NCBI RefSeq assembly: GCF_003958635.1
Contig: NZ_RSEK01000003.1
Coordinates: 1 to 64,000 of the forward strand
Origin: Altericroceibacterium xinjiangense
GTDB taxonomy: Bacteria; Pseudomonadota; Alphaproteobacteria; Sphingomonadales; Sphingomonadaceae
Direction: 5' to 3'
DNA: 64,000 bases
Shown here: positions 58,929 through 64,000 of the stretch, piece by piece
Layout of the letters: every line of letters begins with the position of its first letter
How positions within the stretch are numbered: the stretch's first letter is position 1
Position numbers and translations under genes: made by a program
The notes under the pieces: generated by a model
Seen by the model: the letters and a program-made list of their open reading frames with translations, nothing else
The model's database searches: none
What the model was told of the DNA's origin: nothing

Positions 58929-61130
58929 ATGAACACCGCGATCAACATGAAATCTGGTTGGCTGACCGAACCGGATCCCAATCTGCCCGCGCAGGAACAG
59001 CCGCGCGGCGGTACGTTTGCTCCTTTGCTCCTTCAGTATTGGACGAAGGCGCTGCGGTGGCGATGGATCATGATCGCCATCATCGGCGGCTGTCTGCTGG
59101 CGGGCGTGACGATTACTCTTTTGATGCCCAAGCGCTACACGGCTCAGTCGCAGGTTGAGATCAGCCGCGACCAGAAGCAGATCACCAATGTCCAGGGTCT
59201 CGAGTCGCAGGAGGCGGGCCGGGATATCGAATTCTACGCAACGCAGTACGCGCTCCTGCAGACGCGCCCACTTGCAGAACGAGTGGTCGCGGACTTGAAC
59301 CTGCTTGCCAATCCCGCCTTCTTCGTTTCCCAGGGAGAGGGGGACCGGTACGAGGAACTGGTTGAAAACCGTGATCTTGCGACACTGAAGCGAGAAGCGG
59401 TGGACTTGCTGCTGTTGAATGTGACGATCGACCCGGTCCGCACTTCGCGCCTTGTGAACGTGCGCTTCACCAGCCAGTCTCCAGAGCTTTCGGCCGCGAT
59501 TGCCAATGACTGGATCAAGGCGTTCATGGCATCCAACATCGCGCGCCAGTTCGCGTCGACTGCGGATGCGCGTGAGATCCTCGAACAGCGCCTTGCCGTC
59601 CTGCGCGACCGGCTTGAACAGTCGGAGCGGCGCGTTGTGAACTATGCGACGAACCAGGGCATCGTGACCCTTGATCAGGCGCGCGACGAGACGGGTCGCT
59701 CGATGATAGGTCGCACGCTCGTCGCGACCGACCTGGAAGCGCTGAATGAGGCGCTTAATGGGGCGACCGCTGCGCGGATCGCTGCCCAGGCTCGCACGAA
59801 TTCAAACCCGGGCGTTTCTTCCGAGGTCATAAACAGCCAGGCGATCGCGCTGTTGCGTCAGCAGCGCGCCGAAGCGGCAGGCAACTATGCGCAGCTGCTC
59901 GAGAACTTCGAGCCTGATTTCCCGCAGGCCCGCGAGGCGAAGCGGCGTCTCGACACGCTCGATACGATGCTCGAGCGCGAAGTCTCGCGAATTTCGGGCA
60001 ATCGCGACGAGGAGTATCAGGAGGCTCTGCGCCGCGAGCAGGAACTGCGGGAACGGGTAACCGACCTGAAGCAGAGGCTCGACAGCCAGCAGCGGGCGAG
60101 CATCCAATACGCGATCTTCCAGCGCGAAGCCGACACGAACCGCCAGCTGTACGACGCGCTGCTGCAGCGCTACAAGGAGATCGGCGTTGCCGGGACCGTC
60201 GCGGCGAGCAACGTCGCCATTACCGAGCCGGCCGAAGTGCCGCGCCAGCCGTCTTCGCCAAGCCTGTTGATCAATCTCACCATTGCATTGCTGGCCGGCG
60301 TGTCGCTCGCCGCACTCACGGTGTTCGTCCTCGACCAGATCGACGAAGGCGTTCACGATCCGACCGAGCTGAAGGCGGAACTGGGTGTTCCTCTTCTGGG
60401 TTATACCCCGGCGATCGAGGGAGTGGTTCAGGACGAACTGGCCGACCCGAAGTCCGCGTTCTACGAGGCCTATTTCAGCGTCCGATCGAATCTCAGCTTC
60501 GCGACGACCAAGGGCTTCCCGAAATCGCTGATGGTCACCAGCACGCGGGCGGCGGAAGGCAAGAGCTCAAGTTCGCTTGCGCTTTCCGCGGTGCTTGGGC
60601 GCACTGGGCGCAGGGTGCTGCTGATCGACGCCGACTTGCGTTCGCCGTCGGTCCACGGCCTGCTCGACCTCACAAATCTGGAGGGTCTCAGCACCGTACT
60701 TTCGGGTCAGGAAGATTGGCGTTCCGTGGTGCAGCCGACCTCGCTCAAGAACGTCTCCGTTATCGCGACTGGTCCGATGCCGCCGAATGCCGCTGAATTG
60801 CTGAGCGGCGACAGTCTCGATCGCATGCTCGGCGAATGTGCCGCCGAGTACGATCATGTCATCATCGACGCTCCGCCGGTACTGGGGCTTGCCGACGCCC
60901 CGATCATCTCCCGTACCGTGGAGGGTGTTGTGCTGATCGTTGAGTACCGCGGTCCCGCTATCCGGACGATCAAGTCGTCCATAGAGCGGCTGCGGCAAGC
61001 CCACGGACATATCTTTGGTGCCGTGCTGACCAAGATGCGCACGCGCGACAGCGGGTACGGCTACGGTCGCGGATTCGGTGACGGCTACAGCTACGGCGAT
61101 GACGAAGATGCGCGCACCACCGTCGCCTGA
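58929..61130 (+). CDS. Polysaccharide co-polymerase / tyrosine autokinase (Wzc-like)
   Basis: 733-aa inner-membrane protein. Wzz domain with flanking helices (WIMIAIIGGCLLAGVTITLL; LLINLTIALLAGVSLAALTV), long periplasmic coiled coil, then the BY-kinase: Walker A AAEGKSSSSLALS, A' VLLIDADLRSPS, B VIIDAPPVLGLADA. The C-tail GYGYGRGFGDGYSYGDDED has the tyrosine cluster that is phosphorylated. Controls chain length and export. Its end overlaps the next gene by 23 bp. Confidence 0.93.
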   Translation: MNTAINMKSGWLTEPDPNLPAQEQPRGGTFAPLLLQYWTKALRWRWIMIAIIGGCLLAGVTITLLMPKRYTAQSQVEISRDQKQITNVQGLESQEAGRDIEFYATQYALLQTRPLAERVVADLNLLANPAFFVSQGEGDRYEELVENRDLATLKREAVDLLLLNVTIDPVRTSRLVNVRFTSQSPELSAAIANDWIKAFMASNIARQFASTADAREILEQRLAVLRDRLEQSERRVVNYATNQGIVTLDQARDETGRSMIGRTLVATDLEALNEALNGATAARIAAQARTNSNPGVSSEVINSQAIALLRQQRAEAAGNYAQLLENFEPDFPQAREAKRRLDTLDTMLEREVSRISGNRDEEYQEALRREQELRERVTDLKQRLDSQQRASIQYAIFQREADTNRQLYDALLQRYKEIGVAGTVAASNVAITEPAEVPRQPSSPSLLINLTIALLAGVSLAALTVFVLDQIDEGVHDPTELKAELGVPLLGYTPAIEGVVQDELADPKSAFYEAYFSVRSNLSFATTKGFPKSLMVTSTRAAEGKSSSSLALSAVLGRTGRRVLLIDADLRSPSVHGLLDLTNLEGLSTVLSGQEDWRSVVQPTSLKNVSVIATGPMPPNAAELLSGDSLDRMLGECAAEYDHVIIDAPPVLGLADAPIISRTVEGVVLIVEYRGPAIRTIKSSIERLRQAHGHIFGAVLTKMRTRDSGYGYGRGFGDGYSYGDDEDARTTVA

Positions 61131-62349
61131 CCGCAGGCGCCGGGGCCGCCGGGGCAGGATCTCTGTAACGCCGGGAGCTGCGATCGCCGCTCTCGGCGCG
61201 CTCCTCCTTGCCGGCGTGGCCGCGCGGGATGCGGTGGTGCCTTTCCTCGCGGCTCGCAGCCCGTCGCTGGCACTCAAGCTGGCGCCGCAAAACGCCAGTG
61301 CCATTGTCAGCGTGTTCAATTCGGCGATCACGTCGGGGGCTGCCGACGGACAGGAGATCAGCGGCTGGATAGATGCTACGCAACTGGCATTGCGCAGCGA
61401 TCCGTTGAACGCCCGCGCGCTCCGCATGCTTGCCTATGTGAGCGGGCAGGATGAGGAAGACCTGCCCCGCGTCGAACGGCTTCTGTCACTGTCCGAAAGG
61501 GTTTCGCGCCGCGATCCGCTGGCGCAGATGTGGCTCATCGAAAATGCGGTGCGCGATGGGGACGTCGACAGCGCCTTGCGTCACTACGATCGGGCGCTGA
61601 CCACTCGTCCGTCCAGCGCAGGGCAGCTGGTGCCGGTACTCGCATCGGCTTTGCGTGAACCGCTGGTACGGCAGGCTCTCGTGCCGTATGTGCGCGCTGA
61701 GCGCCCTTGGATTGAGCCAATGCTTTCCGTTGCGATCGACCAGGCGCGCGATCTCGATCCGGTTGTGGCCTTCTTCCGCAGCTATGGAGGCGCGCGCGCT
61801 GTACCTGGCCATGCCGAACTGGAAGCGCGGCTGCTGGAAAGACTGGCCAAGGCAGGACGGATCGACGACGCAGTGGCATATGCCGCCAGCGCCGGTGCCG
61901 ACCTGAAGGCTTTCGGGATTACCGAATCCACGATCGACGAACGTTTTCGCCCGCTGGTCTGGACTTTTTACCAGGGTGCAACCGGCGAGGTTTCCGCTGG
62001 GCCGGACGGCGAATTGGCGGTGTCGGTCGACAGCAATACCAGGATCGTGGCTGCCACCCGGGTCGTGTCACGACCAGCGGGAAGCTATACGCTGGTGGAA
62101 GCAGTGAGCTACGCCGATTCGGCGCGGGCGCCTGAGATCACCTGGACTGCCTACTGCCGCACGGCCGAGGGTTCGCGCCAGTTCTGGACACGTACGTTGC
62201 CTGTCGTGCCGGATGCCAGACAAGTAGAGGCGCCTCTCCAGATCCCCAGCGGCTGCTCGGGCGTGCAGTTTGACCTGGAAGTCACGGGCGCTGACGCGAT
62301 TGGCCGGTCAGAAGTCACGATCAGCAACTTGACGCTGGAAAAACGCTGA
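61108..62349 (+). CDS. Membrane-anchored protein of unknown function in the polysaccharide cluster
   Basis: 413 aa from the ATG at 61108. A short Arg-rich tail (RRRRGRRGR), one membrane helix (AAIAALGALLLAGVAARDAVV), then an alpha-helical repeat region (TPR-like, residues about 60-260), and a C-terminal beta domain (TRVVSRPAGSYTLVEAVSY, then GVQFDLEVTGADAIGRSEVT) of jelly-roll appearance. I do not recognise the family. The overlap with the kinase gene suggests linked expression and function, perhaps binding the exported polymer. Confidence 0.65.
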   Translation: MRAPPSPDRRRRGRRGRISVTPGAAIAALGALLLAGVAARDAVVPFLAARSPSLALKLAPQNASAIVSVFNSAITSGAADGQEISGWIDATQLALRSDPLNARALRMLAYVSGQDEEDLPRVERLLSLSERVSRRDPLAQMWLIENAVRDGDVDSALRHYDRALTTRPSSAGQLVPVLASALREPLVRQALVPYVRAERPWIEPMLSVAIDQARDLDPVVAFFRSYGGARAVPGHAELEARLLERLAKAGRIDDAVAYAASAGADLKAFGITESTIDERFRPLVWTFYQGATGEVSAGPDGELAVSVDSNTRIVAATRVVSRPAGSYTLVEAVSYADSARAPEITWTAYCRTAEGSRQFWTRTLPVVPDARQVEAPLQIPSGCSGVQFDLEVTGADAIGRSEVTISNLTLEKR

Positions 62350-62359
62350 GTTCCAAGTG

Positions 62360-63811
62360 ATGCCGCGAGGCCGCCATGATCTTTTTCCGCCGGTGGAGCC
62401 GCCGGGGGCAGTGCAGCCGCACGGCCCCGGCCGCTTCGCCATGGCAGCGCGCGTCCTCGACCCGGTCCTGAGCTTTGTCCGTGGGCTTCTGGGGAACTAC
62501 CGCCGCGAAGTTGCCAACATGGGCTGGTTGTTCTTTGATCGGTTCGCGCGGGTATTTGGCAATTTCGTGATCGGGATACTGGCTGCCCGGCTGCTCGGGC
62601 CAGCCAGTTTCGGCGGGATCAGCTATGCGCAGACGGTAATCGCGTTTCTTACCTTGGTCGTGGCGCTTGGCCTCAACGGAGTCGTGATAAAGCGGCTGGT
62701 CGATCACCCGGCCGAGGCTGGCAGAACCCTGCTGACTAGCTTTGCCCTCCAGTTCGTGGCGATGCTGGTGGTGACGGCGGCCACTGTTTCCCTCGCACTG
62801 TTTGCCCAGGACGACGACCCTTACAGCCGGATCGTGGCGATTGTGGCGTGTGGGCTGATCCTCAGGCCGACCGAAACCTTTCGTTACTGGTTCGAAGCCA
62901 ACGTGAACGCTCGCCGGGCCGTGATTGCCGATAACGCGGCTTTCCTGATCTCCGGTACCGCAAAGATCGCGGTCCTTTACACGTTCAGGAGCGTCGAGGC
63001 CCTGGCCTGGACGCTTGTGGTGGAGCAGCTGCTTGGCGGCATCGGCCTGGCCATAGCCTATGCCACCGACCGGAGCCGGCCGGGCGGGTGGAAGATCGAC
63101 TTGGGTGTGGCCAAGGAGCTCCTCGTGGGAGCTTGGCCGCTGCTGCTCTCCGGGCTTGCGATCGCCATTTACATGCGGATCGACCAGTTCGTCATCATGT
63201 CGATGCGCGGGGCCACGGAAATGGGCATGTATGCTGCCGCGGTGCGCTTCAGCGAGATGTTCTACGTCCTCCCGACGATCCTCGCGACATCCTTCTTCCC
63301 ACGATGGCAGGCGATGATGCGGGATTCGGGCGGCGAGCACTCCGCAGCCATTCGCACGGCGATGTACTGGATGGTCGGCATCAGTGCAGTCATCGCTGTT
63401 GCCCTTACCCTGCTGGCCGGGACAGCAATTCAGTTTCTCTACGGGGAGCCTTATGCCCGCGCGGTGCCGGTGCTCCAGGTTCACATCTGGACCGGCGTAT
63501 TCGTAAGCATCGGGATTCTCGGCAACCAGTGGTACCTTTCACATGGACTGCAGAGCTGGACGCTGCTCTTCACCGTTCTGGGCGCGGCGGCGAACTTCGG
63601 GACCAACCTGCTGTTGGTGCCTGCGCTGGGTGCGGTCGGCGCAGCAATCGCGTCTCTCTGCGCGCAGATTATCTCCACCTTCCTCGCCGACGCGCTGAGT
63701 GCGAAGACGCGGCCGCTGTTCTTTATCAAGCTTGAGGCGCTGGTGTGGCCGCTGGCCGTATTGCGACGCAGGCTGTACCCGGCCGCAAAGTCAGAAGGCC
63801 CTGCATCGTGA
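62360..63811 (+). CDS. Wzx-type flippase
   Basis: 483-aa membrane protein of the MOP family with 12-14 helices (FGNFVIGILAARLLGPASFG and SYAQTVIAFLTLVVALGLNG typical of the PST subfamily). It moves the lipid-linked repeat unit across the inner membrane. A GTG just 3 bp upstream and an ATG at 62441 are other possible starts. Stop overlaps the next gene's GTG. Confidence 0.88.
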   Translation: MPRGRHDLFPPVEPPGAVQPHGPGRFAMAARVLDPVLSFVRGLLGNYRREVANMGWLFFDRFARVFGNFVIGILAARLLGPASFGGISYAQTVIAFLTLVVALGLNGVVIKRLVDHPAEAGRTLLTSFALQFVAMLVVTAATVSLALFAQDDDPYSRIVAIVACGLILRPTETFRYWFEANVNARRAVIADNAAFLISGTAKIAVLYTFRSVEALAWTLVVEQLLGGIGLAIAYATDRSRPGGWKIDLGVAKELLVGAWPLLLSGLAIAIYMRIDQFVIMSMRGATEMGMYAAAVRFSEMFYVLPTILATSFFPRWQAMMRDSGGEHSAAIRTAMYWMVGISAVIAVALTLLAGTAIQFLYGEPYARAVPVLQVHIWTGVFVSIGILGNQWYLSHGLQSWTLLFTVLGAAANFGTNLLLVPALGAVGAAIASLCAQIISTFLADALSAKTRPLFFIKLEALVWPLAVLRRRLYPAAKSEGPAS

Positions 63812-64000
63812 ACACCAATGATCTTCCGGTTCTCTTCATCGTTTTCAACCGCAAGGACACCTCGCTCGAGGTCCTGAGCGCCATTAGCGATGCGCGGCCG
63901 ACCCGGCTCTATGTTGCCGGAGACGGCGCGCGTGCGGACCGACCGGGGGAGGCCGAGCAGATCGAGGAGGTCCGCCGTGCCGTCCTCGAGGCGATTGACT
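63808..64000 (+). CDS. Glycosyltransferase of the HlpA/GT2-like type (truncated by window end)
   Basis: The first 64 codons from the GTG at 63808 (overlapping the flippase stop) read MNTNDLPVLFIVFNRKDTSL, later RPTRLYVAGDGARADRPGEA. This opening (VLFIVFNR, then ARPTRLYVAGDG) is that of nucleotide-diphospho-sugar transferases of the hemolytic-protein-HlpA-like family, common in sphingomonad polysaccharide clusters. The rest is outside the window. Confidence 0.65.
   Translation, partial: MNTNDLPVLFIVFNRKDTSLEVLSAISDARPTRLYVAGDGARADRPGEAEQIEEVRRAVLEAID

Overview
The window looks like chromosome from a GC-rich alphaproteobacterium, most likely of the order Sphingomonadales (Erythrobacteraceae or Sphingomonadaceae type). 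Reasons: a large TonB-dependent receptor, outer-membrane beta-barrels with proline-rich tails, an sdhCDA set of alphaproteobacterial type, KorAB, a TIGR02587/TIGR02588 membrane pair, and a sphingan/capsule-style polysaccharide cluster. Taxonomy is inferred from gene content and protein character only.

Positions 1-6750 are an integrated mobile island. At its right edge a tyrosine integrase (5506-6645) abuts the 3' half of a tRNA-Arg(CCT) gene (about 6701-6750), which is the expected right attachment site. Leftward come a probable repressor, two small AlpA/excisionase-type HTH proteins, an unknown protein, a CHC2/Toprim primase and a P-loop primase-helicase. Just 3' of the helicase gene lie two opposed sets of three tandem 9-bp iterons around a more AT-rich core (1212-1360). 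That layout is like the replication origin of phage-inducible chromosomal islands (SaPI/PICI). A small serine recombinase sits at the left edge; the left att end lies outside the window.

Positions 6843-14442 hold an operon of three exported enzymes: a Tat short-chain dehydrogenase with a mycofactocin-type cofactor insertion, a Sec alpha/beta hydrolase and a Tat amidohydrolase. A molybdopterin oxidoreductase (FdhF/YdeP type) and an MscS channel follow. Positions 14660-22773 carry merC, a decayed zur gene and a metalloregulator-like palindrome. They also carry a beta-carbonic anhydrase/SulP operon, a two-component system and the TIGR02587/02588 pair. An 18-bp motif occurs upstream of both the carbonic anhydrase and the TIGR02587 gene.

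Positions 22912-49723 are mostly housekeeping: TonB receptor, a double-MarR regulator, ligA, a proline-tailed OMP, and an SDR / B3 metallo-beta-lactamase / prmA / TIGR02117 operon. Then come sdhCDA (no sdhB follows), cyclophilin, YpfJ-like metallopeptidase, 3-hydroxybutyrate dehydrogenase, guaB, an RsmB-like methyltransferase, rppH, an esterase and korAB.

Positions 49843-64000 are a capsule/exopolysaccharide cluster: CapD/FlaA1-type dehydratase, initiating sugar transferase, epimerase, GT4 glycosyltransferase, O-antigen-ligase/polymerase, Wza, Wzc tyrosine kinase, an unrecognised membrane-anchored protein, a flippase and a truncated glycosyltransferase. In its middle, on the opposite strand, is a Tat-signalled, phage-tailspike-like protein ending in an S74 intramolecular chaperone domain. 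This is the oddest single protein in the window.
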